A stretch of DNA of 64,000 nt, taken from assembly GCA_037178625.1 (NCBI GenBank), contig CM074143.1, positions 1,736,001 through 1,800,000 on the forward strand, given 5' to 3'. Of this stretch, positions 29,913 through 41,588 are shown piece after piece (within the stretch, counting starts at the first letter, position 1; every line of letters begins with the position of its first letter). Made by a program: the position numbers and the translations under genes. The notes beneath the pieces were generated by a model that was not told where the DNA came from, did not search any database, and worked only from the letters and a program-made list of their open reading frames with translations. The DNA comes from Skeletonema tropicum. Taxonomy: Eukaryota; Bacillariophyta; Thalassiosirophyceae; Thalassiosirales; Thalassiosiraceae.

Positions 29913-32252
29913 ATGAACTTCGTCCACCGCATCCTCAAGGCCTCCTCGGCGTCATCCTCACCAACGGTACAAAAGCTAGTCCAATCCGAACTGCAACATG
30001 CAAAGCTCATTTATTTTGGTGAATTTCATGGCGAATCTCGCATCATCTCCTTTCAGACGCAGTTGGTGAAGGAGCTGACGAAATGTTATGCCGGCAGCGG
30101 CGGCGGCAGAAATAAGACAGGTGGCGATGTACCCACGCTGCATTTGATTATGGAGCATTTTAGTCAAGATATGCAGCCGATTCTTGATCGCTACCAACAA
30201 ACCACACATCAGCACTCGAAAGATCTGCAGGATGAGGAAGAAAACAAGGCATTTGAAGAGCTGGTTACTTCCTACAAAGAGCAGTATGGAACAGAGGGAC
30301 ATAATTTGCACCCCTATCGAGAATTATTACAATTTTGTCGACAAAGCACTGCCGATGAAACTGACAATAATAGCCAGGGTTGCAAAGTGAAACTACACGG
30401 GGGATTTATTCCACGAAATCAAGCTGCTCGTTTGAACAAAGAAGAGTATGAAACAAAGCAGGAATTCTTCCAAGAAATGTCAAGTAAGGGGTATTTACCA
30501 AAGGAAACCGAATGTATGCATCATGCACTGTTTGAGAAACCAGGAGGAGCATCAGAATCACTTGTTCTTCGGGGATCTCGAGAGCATCAACTATTAATTC
30601 AGAGTTTGATGAGCGGTGTGGATATCTACTCTCCCATTGAAAGTGAAGAAGAAGATGTGGATGTTTCTGATGAGAGCGAGAAGGAATCGAAAATGTCGAG
30701 ACTATACCAAGCACAACTGCTCAAAGATCATGCAATGGGATACAAAATTGCTTCCTTGATGATGGAGCATGCAATTTTGGGGAAATCTGATAGATACATG
30801 GTGATAACTGGATTGGGTCATTTGAAACACTACACCGGTGTACCTGAGTGTGTCCATGGATACTTACGACAGGAAGCACTGCTCGATCCAAATGTGCAGC
30901 ACCGCAATATAGCATTAGACCTGTTGCTCAGTATTACACGCCATCCAATCAGGTCAAGCGTTCAAAGACCTTCGTTTTCGGGAATTGGATCAACTCTTAT
31001 TGGTTGTCAAATGATGTATGAAGTCTATTTGGAAGAAACATACCCACCCATGGTAGAGGCTGCTGCAAAGAACGAAGATGATGAAATGGAAGAGGATGTG
31101 AAACGAACATTGCTCAATGATCTCTACCTTCGAAATCCTGATGCACTGGACCAATACATTTTGAATGCTGAAGCTATTCGAGGACCATTGCTGCATTATT
31201 CCGATGGTCTTGCTGGATTTCAGAAACCATGTGCTGACTTTCTCTTTGTTTACGATGAGGATGATGAAAATGAACTTGATGAAGCTGCTTTGCAAGATGG
31301 CGCACGTTCGGATGCTACTGCTCAGAAATGTCCTTTTCATCATGACCAATCCAACAATGATGATGATGCAAAGGCTGAGACAATAGAGGCATATGAAAGA
31401 GTGGGCCAAACGGCAGGATTGAGAGGAAATTCCGCTCGAGCTAGAGCAATCATGACTTACCTTGGCTACACTGAAAGTGACTTGGAATACGTAGCTGATG
31501 ACATTTTCAACTTTCAGGGTGTGGCGAATCCTCACAACGTTGCAAACATCCAAAGAGGCGAATGTGTCCTAGATATTGGTTCTGGACTTGGAATTGATTC
31601 GTTTTTGGCCGCTCGTAATTGTGGCGCTGATTTGTGCAAGCAGGATGATGACTACAAGACACCCTTTGTTGTTGGAGTGGACATAGCACAATCAGAAGTA
31701 AATCATGCAATGGCTAGGGCAATTGATAGAGGGCTAGTTGTACCAGACCGTATACGTTTCATTCGAGGCGATGTTGAGAAGTTGAACGATGCACTGGCCA
31801 AGGAAAATTTAGACACAGACAACCTGTTTGATGTATGCATCAGCAATGGAGCGTTCTGCCTCGTGCCCGATAAACGAAAGGCATTTGAGAACGTGTTCAA
31901 AGCGCTACGTTCAGGTGGGAGAATGGCCATCTCGACAACAACTGTTTCCGATCCAAAGCAACTTGATCCAACGTTTGAGTGGCCTGTATGTGTCCGGATG
32001 TTTGCCAATTTGGATGAAATAAAATTTATGTGCGAAAGTATAGGATTCAAAAATGTGCAGGTAATTGATGCTGATTCGCCACTAGAGGGTATGGAACTGC
32101 CTGAAGATGAAGAAGTGGCAGAATGTGCAAATAATAGTTCTGACAAAAGGTTCAAGATCCACGGCAAGTATTCCGATCAATACGAATTTCTTGAGAATAT
32201 CGATATGGATGCACTCTGCAAGGTTGTGACTGTCTACGGAGAGAAGCCGTAG
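29913..32252 (+). CDS. Fusion of ChaN-like (DUF399) domain and ArsM-like methyltransferase
   Basis: An intronless 779-residue protein. Residues about 25-320 resemble ChaN/DUF399 haem-binding proteins: LIYFGEFHGESRIISFQTQL near the start and YMVITGLGHLKHYTGVPE closing the domain. An acidic linker follows. From about 495, LGYTESDLEYV leads into a SAM-dependent methyltransferase like arsenite methyltransferase: VLDIGSGLGIDSFLAARNCG at about 550, VGVDIAQSEVNHAMARA, IRFIRGDVEKL, CISNGAFCLVPDKRKAF at about 640 and ALRSGGRMAIST. The arsenite-binding cysteines of ArsM (in GLGCGNP and SNCV motifs) are not conserved: the first motif reads FQGVANPH and the second SNGAF. Substrate is therefore unknown and arsenic specificity doubtful. 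No clear targeting peptide. The gene converges on the carboxylase gene 78 bp downstream. Confidence 0.75.
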   Translation: MNFVHRILKASSASSSPTVQKLVQSELQHAKLIYFGEFHGESRIISFQTQLVKELTKCYAGSGGGRNKTGGDVPTLHLIMEHFSQDMQPILDRYQQTTHQHSKDLQDEEENKAFEELVTSYKEQYGTEGHNLHPYRELLQFCRQSTADETDNNSQGCKVKLHGGFIPRNQAARLNKEEYETKQEFFQEMSSKGYLPKETECMHHALFEKPGGASESLVLRGSREHQLLIQSLMSGVDIYSPIESEEEDVDVSDESEKESKMSRLYQAQLLKDHAMGYKIASLMMEHAILGKSDRYMVITGLGHLKHYTGVPECVHGYLRQEALLDPNVQHRNIALDLLLSITRHPIRSSVQRPSFSGIGSTLIGCQMMYEVYLEETYPPMVEAAAKNEDDEMEEDVKRTLLNDLYLRNPDALDQYILNAEAIRGPLLHYSDGLAGFQKPCADFLFVYDEDDENELDEAALQDGARSDATAQKCPFHHDQSNNDDDAKAETIEAYERVGQTAGLRGNSARARAIMTYLGYTESDLEYVADDIFNFQGVANPHNVANIQRGECVLDIGSGLGIDSFLAARNCGADLCKQDDDYKTPFVVGVDIAQSEVNHAMARAIDRGLVVPDRIRFIRGDVEKLNDALAKENLDTDNLFDVCISNGAFCLVPDKRKAFENVFKALRSGGRMAISTTTVSDPKQLDPTFEWPVCVRMFANLDEIKFMCESIGFKNVQVIDADSPLEGMELPEDEEVAECANNSSDKRFKIHGKYSDQYEFLENIDMDALCKVVTVYGEKP

Positions 32253-32330
32253 GCATAGAGGAGTAATAGAAATTAGGAATACTTTTCTCTTCTCTATACA
32301 CAATGGCTATGCTTAGAGAGAACTATCGTA

Positions 32331-35008
32331 TCACTCGGCAGCAAACTCAATCAAAATCTCGTCTGCACGGAGTGATGCACCCACTTCTCCGTGTAGCTTA
32401 CTTACAACCGCACCTCCCTTGTGCGAACGGATAACGTTTTGCATCTTCATTGCTTCTACCACACAAAGTTCTTGACCCATTTCCACGACGTCTCCTTCCT
32501 TTACAGCAAAGCTGATCAAGGTGCCTGGCATGGGACTCAATACGAAGTTGCCAAAATCTTTTGGTATTGGTTCCTTCATTAGACGTGCTAGCTCGTATTC
32601 TGCTCGACTCATTACGAGAACATCTAAATCTTTTCCATACATTGTGACTGTCATGGTTCCAGTTTCACATTCTCCATGAACCTGAAAGTGATTGCAAACA
32701 AGTGTAAGTGAAAATACATGATAATAACTCACAGACTGAATAGACGCGAAAAGACTCACCTGCAAAGATCGACTTTGTCCCGAAACAACAACGTGAGCGA
32801 AATCACTCGAGGGCTCATACTCTATCGAAGAAAGGTCCACCGTCTGAGCATTTTCCCACATTTCACCACCAGCATCTCTTGATAGTTTGGAAACAGACGA
32901 AAGACTTTCACGACCATCCAAACCAAATTTGGTTTTTACGAGATATGCCTCGCCAAACATTCCTCCTAAGCAAACAACGACTTCTTCTACAGCCTCCTTC
33001 TCATCAGTTATATCACTCAAATCCTCTTCGGATGACGCCAATGGAGGTTTATCCATGACTATTTCACGAATTCGGAACAACTCTCTTGCAATTACTGCCA
33101 ATTCTTCTCTTTCTTTGTCAGAAAGCTGTCCTCCCGAGAAACCATCCGGATAATGCTCATCAATGAATCCAGTAGGAGTATATCCTCTCACAAAGTCGTC
33201 ATTGCGCAATACGTCACGTACAAATGGCACATTGTGCTGAACACCTCTGAGTAAATATTGATCCAGTGCCGATCCAAGTGATAGAATTGCATTATTCCGT
33301 GAGGTTGGGCTGTAGGATATGATCTTGGAAAGGATTGGATCGTAGTGTGGTGTAATGATGCATCCCGGAACAACTCCGGTGTCAACACGAATGTAACAAG
33401 AATTGTCCTCTTCTTCGTCGTCGGTGTCATTTTCCACAGACAGTACTGACGGTGGCTCAACATATTTCACCAAAGGTCCCGTACTCGGTAAGAACCCTCT
33501 CAACGGATCTTCCGCATACACTCTTGCCTCTATCGCATGTCCCGTATACCTTACATTGGCACCCTCACCACCATCCTTGGCTTCCTCCTCTGTATTCGAA
33601 TGATCTACCATATCCAAGTATTCTTGGGGTATACCCCGTCCAGCTGCCACCTCAAGCATCCCTCGGACTAGGTCGACGTAGTTTCCGGATGCGTAGCCAT
33701 CGCCACTGATCATTTCTGTGACTGGATGTTCTACTTGGAGGCGTGTATTCATTTCGAGGAAGTAAAAGTTTTGATGTTTGTCTACTAGAAATTCAACCTT
33801 GATAAGTGTTGAGGGGGTAGAGCATGTGGAAAATGGAAATTAGTTGACCAAAAAAGAGAATACAAATATGTATGCAGGATAAAGCGTCGACAACAAACAC
33901 AAACAACAACGACATAAACACGGCAACTCACAGTACCAGCACTCTCATAATTCACCTCCCTCACCAAAGACTTCACCTCCCGTATCATCTCCCTCCTCGT
34001 TTCCGGCAACAAATGCGGACTAGGACTCTCCTCAATCACCTTTTGATTCCTCCTCTGTATCGAACACTCCCGTTCCGCAAAGCACAATATATCCAACTCC
34101 CCACTATGTGGATTCCGTCCACTCAAGACTTGTATTTCAATATGATGTGGATCTTCCACATACTTTTCTACCAATAGGCGATCATCCCCAAAGAAACTTT
34201 TGGCTTCGGCACTCCCCAGTCGATAGCCCTCTTTGACTTGATTGTCATTGTAGCATATTCGCATGCCCTTGCCGCCACCGCCGGAGGAGGCCTTGATCAT
34301 TACGGGATAGCCTATATCATGGGCAATTTCGAGTGCGTGTTCTGGTGAGGTGACGACACCATTGTACCCCGGGATGATGGAGACACCTGCTGCTTGTGCG
34401 ATTAGTTTGGATTGTATTTTATCTCCCAGAGATTGTATGGCATGTGTCGATGGTCCGATAAACTTGACTTTTGCCTGATTGCCATTATTGCCTCCGACAG
34501 TCAACTGCTCCACCCGTTCGGCAAATGAGGAATTCTCACTCAAAAATCCATATCCAGGATGGACCCCCTCGGCACCCGTCAACCGAATCGCCTCACAAAC
34601 CTTGTCAATATCCAAATAACTATCACTACTCGCCGGCGGACCAATGCACACTGCCTCATCGGCCATTTGTACGTGAAGGGATTTGGCATCGGCTGTGGAG
34701 TAGATGGCGACGGTTGGGATGCCGAGTTGTTGAGCCGTGCGGATTATGCGGAGGGTGATTTCTCCGCGGTTGGCGATGAGGATTTTGGAGAATGGCGGCG
34801 AATCGTCATCGGATACTGATGATGGTGATACTGCCGCTGAGAATGACCGGTTGGAGCAGCAGCGTGTTGATAGAACGTCAATGGTGTGGGGCAGAGCACG
34901 GTGCAATACTAATTGTGATGATGAAAGGCATCTCGTAGTATTGTTTGAGATGATACGAGCACCTCCTTTGCAGGCAGTGCTGAGGATTAAAGAAGACATC
35001 TTGATCAT
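32331..35008 (-). CDS. PCCA: Propionyl-CoA carboxylase alpha subunit, mitochondrial (3 exons)
   Basis: Exons 35008-33932, 33797-32760 and 32681-32331, all phase 0, give 821 residues. The second intron is 78 nt with no stop, so retention would add 26 residues. The N-terminus is Arg/Ser-rich, consistent with a mitochondrial presequence. The biotin carboxylase domain shows ILIANRGEITLRIIRTAQQL, the ATP-grasp loop KASSGGGGKGMRI, ECSIQRRNQKVIEE and MNTRLQVEHPVTE. A PCCA-type middle region follows (GVQHNVPFVRDVL, PTGFIDEHYPDGFSG). The C-terminal biotinyl domain has EAMKMQN, whose Lys carries biotin. With the beta subunit it converts propionyl-CoA to methylmalonyl-CoA in odd-chain and branched amino-acid breakdown. 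Propionyl-CoA rather than methylcrotonyl-CoA is chosen from the YPDGFSG/GVQHN pattern. Confidence 0.9.
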
Positions 35009-35457
35009 AACTTATTACTCCATGAAAATGAGCATATCATATGTGCTTCTGATTGTCTTCAAGTGTTCGGCTGGCCTGCTGTGAAATCAATGCAAAATTC
35101 CGCCCCATCATCAACAAATTCTCATTGTGTCACCGACGACCACCAAAAGATTCAGAATCCGGAAATGATGGCGTCGAAACGGACTGTACTGATTCCACCA
35201 GAGCTGTGTGATAAGAAAGCTGCCCACAGAAGAAGATATTTTTGCAAACAATCAACGTAGGAATTTGTTACGTACCTTCTGACCGGTACCGAGTTTCCGC
35301 TTCTCGTCCTTGCTAATTTTGAAGTCCTTGCTATTTTTGAAGTCCTTGCTATTTTTGAAGAGAAATTGATCTTTAAAGATTGATCTTTGTAGATTGGTAT
35401 GGTCTCCGCAGCTGAGACGATACATCGTCATGTAGGTCAACGATGAACATGAGTTTC
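35009..35457. other. Intergenic with short tandem repeat
   Basis: AAGTCCTTGCTATTTTTG is repeated three times at about 35303-35360. No gene seen. Confidence 0.6.
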
Positions 35458-36118
35458 ATCTCGAGCTCATAATTTTCAAGTTTAATGTCTATGCAGAGCT
35501 TCTTCTACTTCATTCTTTCGTTCACATCAACTCAACAGCCATCAGCTGACCTAAAAAATACCCAAACATCTATCTACACGCCAACAAGAACATGACTCTT
35601 CCGCCGTACATGAACACCAAACATCGACCCACTCGCGCCATCATCACCCCCACAGCTGCCACCACTCGAACCACCGCCGCTGTCTGCCCTCCTCAGACGC
35701 AGATGCAGTTGTGCACGTATGTAATCAAAATTAGGAGTTTGCCTGAAATCCGCAAGATTCTCAAATCCTACCTCTGTTCCGAGCACGAGGTGGTATCAGC
35801 AAGAAGAATGAAGTTTAGCACAGTCGAAATCCTCGATAATACGGACAATTCATCTATCGTTAAAAAACATGATTTCTTGCAGCTGAAGATCAAAACCCGC
35901 AAGCCAGCGTATGTTGCATCCAAGTTGTTGGGCAATAATGCATGGGTGAAGGAACATCAAGGTATTGTTTTCAAAGCCAACCCCAACAAGAGCTAGAGAG
36001 AGTTTAGAGAGAGCTTGTTAGAGAAGGATTGGTTCGTATGTATGGAGGATAACACCAAGGCCAAGTAGGTACGCTTGGGTTCTCCAAGGGTCGAAGAAGA
36101 AGAAGACAAGATGACATA
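35458..36118 (+). repeat. Inverted gene-sized duplication, copy 2
   Basis: Reverse complement of 26705-27372. The similarity ends near a GAAGAAGAAGACAAGATGAC sequence on the right and near GAGCTCATAATTTTCAAG on the left. Confidence 0.85.
35592..35996 (+). CDS. Small basic protein of unknown function, copy 2 (intact)
   Basis: 134 residues with a continuous frame from the ATG at 35592. The N-terminus is Thr/Pro/Ala-rich (RAIITPTAATTRTTAAV), followed by the conserved core shared with 26861-27251 (IRSLPEIRKILKSYL, ARRMKFSTVEI, LQLKIKTRKPAYVASKL, FKANPNKS). It is predicted to be soluble and strongly basic. It resembles no family I can name. Two near-identical copies in inverted orientation within 10 kb imply recent duplication. 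Confidence 0.6.
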   Translation: MTLPPYMNTKHRPTRAIITPTAATTRTTAAVCPPQTQMQLCTYVIKIRSLPEIRKILKSYLCSEHEVVSARRMKFSTVEILDNTDNSSIVKKHDFLQLKIKTRKPAYVASKLLGNNAWVKEHQGIVFKANPNKS

Positions 36119-36403
36119 TGTAATACAATTACGTTTACGTTAAGTAATTGTATCATAATCTTTAGTACTAGTATACTTTGTCTCTTTTAATGTGTTTCGA
36201 TTAGATTCATCAAGTGTTTATTTAGTAAGAAATTGTTAAAAGAGTGAAATGACAATATGCCAATGGCATCATAAGGTCTCTTCAACCTCAGGTTGCTAAA
36301 ACAATGAACAACCAACGCTCGAGAGATTTCTAACTCCTCCTCACTCTGTTTGTATGACTCAACAGGCTTCTTAGATCAATTGTATTGCAGTTGTCGTCAT
36401 TGT
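36119..36403. other. Intergenic, no feature seen
   Basis: AT-rich 3' flanks of two convergent genes. Confidence 0.5.
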
Positions 36404-39400
36404 TCATTTGCTTAAGTTCTGGTAGATACCGCATCGATTCGTTCCAATCGCTTTCAAAGCTTCGTGGTGGCCTCTCATCTCCGTTATCAACCATTGAATT
36501 GTGAGAAGTAGCAGATCAATCTCGTCCCGGCCCTCTTGATTTGGCAAGTCCGAAGGTGGTAGGTGAAAGTTCTCTTTGGTTGTATGCGACGTGACCGCAA
36601 TCCCGTCCTTTACCATATCTGCACGAATTTCTTCAAGCCTCTGCTGTACCAGTCCATTCTTTTCCAACAGCAGCACGCGGCTTTCGCTCCTCAGTATCTT
36701 GGCAGCTAACCGAGGAACGAAACTTGCAACGTAGATATCTCGTGTGATTTTCCCAAGTTCTCCCTTGACCCGTGGGTCAACCCTGAAAAAGGGAAATTTC
36801 TGTAATCTGGCAGCATCCTTTTCAAAGTCAACCGTAATCTCTTGCATAGACGATGATTTACGAAGCACTTTATTTGACAAGGAATCGAGATTCTTTGCTA
36901 CGACCTCGTCGGCTACGTCGTCGTCGTTCGAGAGGAGCAACTCCACCACAGTTTGAATGGAATGCCAGTGAAAGTTGTTGATTTTTCGTGTGTGACCTGG
37001 ATCTCCGCCATAATTGCCAGGCGGTAAGACTGCTAACACCATAGCCATGAAGATTCCAACCAAATTAGCAACCATCCGATTCAATATGATCTCGTCCCTA
37101 CTCTCAGAGCCATAACTCACTGAGACATACGCGACAATAATGATTTGTGTAATAACAAAATAGATGGGCCCAAATCCAAAGCTCTGCGGTTTTGTTTGTA
37201 GGAGTAATGCATCAGAAACAGTAGGAAGATTTCAAACACACAACGGAAGAGGCACGAAACTTACATTGGACAAAGAAATTCTGGCAACAAACCCGCGTTC
37301 AGTTGCAATGAAAGTGGCAATGGCTGATGTCACGGTCATCCAAGCAACAAGTCCATACAGGTTGTATTCCGATTCCAAGGTGCTATCCTCGCAAGCTAAA
37401 AGTGCTAGCCAAGCGCTGAAGGCCTATAAGTAGTTGTTGAGCAATGAAGAAGTTCGCATCAGCATAATCCATGTAGAATGGCATGGTAGTGAATGCACCA
37501 AGTTTGAAAGCAAGACAACTTACCCCAGTGACAGTTCCGACCATTCTGAGTAAGCCTTTCTTTATCGAACCCTCTGCCGTCTGTGTAGTAGCGAAGCAGT
37601 AAGCTACCATGGTCCTTCAAGTTCAAGGTTGAGAAAAGTAGTGAATACAAGTGAAAAAATCAGGTTATAGATCCAGGAACAAGAAATCGTGATAGAAAAC
37701 TCGCAAGGTATCTCATCTGCGCCAGAAAACACATTGTATCACTTACCATCCTCCATTCTGAACAGAATACGCAACCCTCATCGGATCATCTTCCGCCGCC
37801 AAAACAAAGTCGGTCCTGTACGCCGGCCAGTACACGCTAATTGCAAGCAGAAATACCATTCCCATCGAGTACTTGATACACCAGATGAGCTTGGTAAAGT
37901 TATATGATTCAGTATCCATTAGCGACTGCCACGTTTTCTTCCGAAATGGTGCGAGAAGGTGCTTAAAGAGATAGATGTAGTGTGAAAAGTGAACGAAGAT
38001 CCACTAGTGTGATGTGTGTTGAAGGTTTTCAAGATGAAAGCATACCAGAAAATATTGTGAGGTATGAAAGAAATCGACACAATGATATGGAATGAATGGC
38101 CAAGCCAAGCCTTTCGTCACTTACCGGCATCAAATTTTGCAGGATGGAACCTAATGATTCTTTTGAGCAACATCCAACATCTTTGTCAGTAGAATCCGAC
38201 ATGGCAGTGAGCCACTTTCTCGAAATAGCAGTGATCTGCTCGACACGACTATTCATTTCAAATGCATCTTCATTCTTCAAGCTAGTTTCATCATCTCCAC
38301 CTTCACCAGCAATGTCTTTCACGTCATTCAAGAAATCACATGCTTTTGCCTTTCCGGTATCATCCAAGAAATCAGCATTCCCCGTAGCCAAAGCCTTGGC
38401 ACATACGTCCAACTTATCCGCGGCATTCGAATACACCCCACTGGTCAAATTGTCATAACAGAATTCACGAGACGTGAAAAGTTGGATACCCACCGACGCA
38501 GCTGTTGCCCTTGCTACCAACACCGATAGTTGAGCGAGGTACATTGTTGTGAATTCTGGAGGGTGAGTGCACGGATTGGTCAGCAAACGTGGTTCGAAAA
38601 CGGTGTACTTGGCTAGAGTGCCGTTGAAGAGTGAATTCATGTGGTAGATGCAGTTGCCATGGAGTTGGGCAATTTTCGTACGTGAATCCTGCCGAGCATC
38701 GTCATCATCATCCTCATCCCCATCCTTGGTAACATTCTCAACATGAAGCCTCAACATCTCTGCCGTATCTTTCAATGCAGCTGGGATCATACCCCTCCAC
38801 ACTGCACTCCGCATCGTCCTCACCGGTGGGAGCAGTACCGCCAACCCCACAAAAACGATCATCCAGCATGTGAATACGAACATATTCTGATAAGAAGCGA
38901 GGGGATTGTTTACTCCGGAATATGTCCACGCTCCTTTCACGAGCCACATTCCACCAGGGAGGTAGGTTGATGCCTCAGCAGCAGTATCTGGATCAGGAAT
39001 TGTAACTTGTGCAACGATACCCTGCAACACTCCTGACTGAATGGTAAGCTGATGAGTGCCTACGCCCAAGGAGGTAGCAATCGCGACGGTATCGGCAAGG
39101 TATTCCTGGAGCACCGCTTGAGTGTTAGGGAGGAGGGATGCGTCGGGGACAGTGAATCCATCTTGAACTGTGACAAATGTAGGCCAGATAAGCACAGTCT
39201 GAAACACCACAGCAATCAAAATAATGCTAACCTTGCTCCCCTCGCTCTTATCCCATCTCAGACTCGTACAATTCCAAAACGCCCAAACTCCAAACACGAC
39301 AATATACGCAGCCGTGCCATAACTCGCAGCAATGGCCAACAACGCCGAACTGCTCACGAGGCAGTACAAGAATACCGAAAATACCGGCAGCGTCAAACTC

Positions 39401-39615
39401 CCAAAGCTGAATGTCAGTGTCGGGAACAGCATGACGAGGAACGGTACCAGTATCCCCATCAGTGGTGCCGTTTCGATGGGCGTGACGTAGGACACGTTGG
39501 CGAACACGGCTATGTAGGAGAGGAGCATGCTTAGCGTCATGCGGAGTGTTACCTCGATGTGAGGGGTGGTGAGGAATGTTTGGAGGCGCTGGCAGTGTTG
39601 CTTCATCGTCGACAT
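36404..39615 (-). CDS. FUSC/ALMT-superfamily membrane transporter (5 exons)
   Basis: Exons 39615-38125, 38003-37747, 37614-37524, 37423-37265 and 37183-36404 join in frame with GT-AG introns of 121, 132, 100 and 81 nt, giving 925 residues. The protein has two hydrophobic blocks. The N-terminal block has about six helices (TLRMTLSMLLSYIAVFANV, PLMGILVPFLVMLFP, SALLAIAASYGTAAYIVVF, VSIILIAVVFQTVLIWPTF, FTCWMIVFVGLAVLLPPV). The second block is built from exons 2-5 (FTKLIWCIKYSMGMVFLLAI, FSAWLALLACED, GFGPIYFVITQIIIVAYV, ANLVGIFMAMVLAVLP). Acidic and helical soluble parts lie between and after. This two-block layout fits the FUSC/aromatic-acid exporter and aluminium-activated malate transporter superfamily. 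Likely an organic-anion exporter; substrate and membrane unknown. The short exons 2-4 do not appear as long single frames. Confidence 0.75.
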
Positions 39616-39961
39616 CGAATGCGCTTTGTGCTCTTTGCTATTTTCAGTATCGTCGAAGCCAACTCGATCGGGTACACTGCCTGGCTGTAAGAAGCAGCTC
39701 GCTCTGACCTCTACTTATCTACTTACACGCAATGCCGCTTGAACTTTGGGTGTGTGTGAAACTGATGATTGAGAGAAAAGGCAGACCCATCTGACATACT
39801 CCTAATGTCTATGACTTTTGTCTGGGGTCACGTGACTCGCTCGTTTACGTTTACTGAATTCAGCTTACATACAAGGTCAGCTGCATTCAAATTTCAAATC
39901 GCACTATTCAACTAGACCACAACCACAACCACAACATCTTCTTGTTATTGTATCTTCTACT
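39616..39961. promoter_or_regulatory. Bidirectional promoter between transporter and DUF3237-like genes
   Basis: 346 bp between head-to-head starts. It contains a GGTCACGTGACTCGC sequence at about 39826 with a CACGTG E-box-like palindrome. CAACCACAACC repeats lie just before the DUF3237-like start. No direct evidence of function. Confidence 0.35.
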
Positions 39962-40444
39962 ATGAGTAAGGCTCCAACAGCAACAGCGGATGATGGCGAG
40001 CTTGTCGAGCCTCCTCGTCTTAACCACGTTTTTACACTTAATTTGACACTCCAAGACCCCATAGTCTTTCCAAGCCACAGTGGAACTCGTGCAATTACCC
40101 AATTGGCAGCTGATAAATGTACTCTCAAAGGACCCAACGGAATTGAAGGGAAATTGTTGCATGGGTGTGATTATGTCAATGTTGGTGTGGATGGTTCAGT
40201 CCATCTTGATGTTCATGTCGTCTGGGAGATGGACAATGGGTCTAAGCTTTACCAACAAGTTAAAGGAATTAGTTTGCGTGAACCAAACGATCCTACATGC
40301 AGTGTCATTACCACTGGCTCAACCTTTGAAACTATGGATGAAAAGTACAAGTATTTGAACAACGCGTTTCTGTTCGGAACTGGCCAAAAGAAAGGAAATG
40401 AAGTTACCGTTCATTACTATGCTCCTGCTCCTGTGCAACCCTAA
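39962..40444 (+). CDS. DUF3237-like protein
   Basis: 160 residues, soluble, no targeting signal. It fits DUF3237: an opening beta segment (HVFTLNLTLQDP), a Gly-Thr-Arg turn (HSGTRAITQLAADKCTLKGP), then GIEGKLLHGCDYVNVGVDGS, LDVHVVWEMDNGSKLYQQVKG and a closing FLFGTGQKKGNEVTVHYYAP. Members form small beta-barrels, common in bacteria and fungi; their activity is unknown. The family call rests on pattern recognition only. Its 3' flank begins a long inverted repeat. Confidence 0.6.
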   Translation: MSKAPTATADDGELVEPPRLNHVFTLNLTLQDPIVFPSHSGTRAITQLAADKCTLKGPNGIEGKLLHGCDYVNVGVDGSVHLDVHVVWEMDNGSKLYQQVKGISLREPNDPTCSVITTGSTFETMDEKYKYLNNAFLFGTGQKKGNEVTVHYYAPAPVQP

Positions 40445-40476
40445 GTGTTCATGTATTCTCGAAAATGAATACTTGC

Positions 40477-41478
40477 ATCATGCACTCGGAAGCTGCAACA
40501 GATGATGACATGAGATCATGTCCTCAAGTCGACAATTGCGAGTGGAGATGATGTAGAAAAGGCGTGTTTATTGTTGGTACTATAAGTTATTTGCGAAGAG
40601 ATGCTGAGAGCTAGACCACTCCACAACTCCATAGCAGTCTAATCCTAATGGATGTAGTTTTGTACTAAAAGACTAAGTGACAAGAAAAGTAAATGAAAGG
40701 TCAAGACGGAAAACTCTGACCCAGTGGAATACCAAGTAGAATTGACCTCTTTCATTTCACCAGACCAGAGCTTGAGCATATCTTGCTTATCGACAGCTAT
40801 ATATACACTTATTCTCCAACTCCTTTCGTTTTCGTCATTAACATTGCTCAAAGTCAAAGGTTCAACTGCACCCTCTTCGTAATAATACATACATCAATAG
40901 CGACATAGCTTCTCGCTCTTCTCACTTCTATTCTACATTCTGATATAAATATTTGTTACTACAATGGAGAGGGCCAACCAGACGTACTTATTCTCTGCTA
41001 AATCACGAAGATTGTAACTTTGGTCATCAAGGGCCTATGGTATATGTATTTTCGTACTATGAGAAGGAGTGGTTGTGCTAATAATATAAGCGAAGTCAAA
41101 CCACTTCTAGCTATTAAACGAGTTTAGTTAGGAACATGCGTGTATGAATATGAAGAGCTGTCGATGAGCAAGATATTATTCTCAAGCTTCAATCTCTTGT
41201 CTGAAAAATGAAAGAAGTCAATTCTACTTGGTATTCCGCCTGGGTCGGAGTTCAACCTTGAGCATTCATTTACTTTACTTCTTGTCACTTCGTACTAAAA
41301 CTACATTCATTATGATGAGACTGCTATGGAGTTGTGGTATAGCTCGGCATTTCTTCGCAAATGACTTGTATAGTTTCCACAATAACCACCCCTGTTCTCC
41401 ATCTCCACTAGCAATTTTCGATTTGAGGAGATCGCTTCTCATGCCATCATCTGTTTGCAGCTTCCGAGTGCATGATGT
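40477..41478. repeat. Long inverted repeat (about 325-bp arms, about 356-bp loop)
   Basis: The left arm 40477-40800 and the right arm 41157-41478 are reverse complements with modest divergence. Landmarks: CATCATGCACTCGGAAGCTG at the outer end, AACAGATGATG, CATTTGCGAAGA, ACCACAACTCCATAGCAGTC, GTGACAAGAA, GGAATACCAAGTAGAATTGA and ATCTTGCT.ATCGACAGCT at the inner end. A transcript through it would fold into a long hairpin. It starts 33 bp after the DUF3237-like stop codon. Confidence 0.85.
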
Positions 41479-41588
41479 ATCACCACGTTCTACGTCTTGA
41501 CTGTTGGAAAAGTCTTCTCTTGAATATGAATGTCATGGTATCATACCACGTGCAAAAGGTTCGTGCTTTCATGGTGTACACATGCATG

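Noticed and set aside
32682..32759. Treating the PCCA reading frame as continuous from 33752 to 32331
   Set aside because: The 78-nt segment is open but has GTGAGT and TTTCAG borders and interrupts the conserved alignment, so it is better read as an intron.
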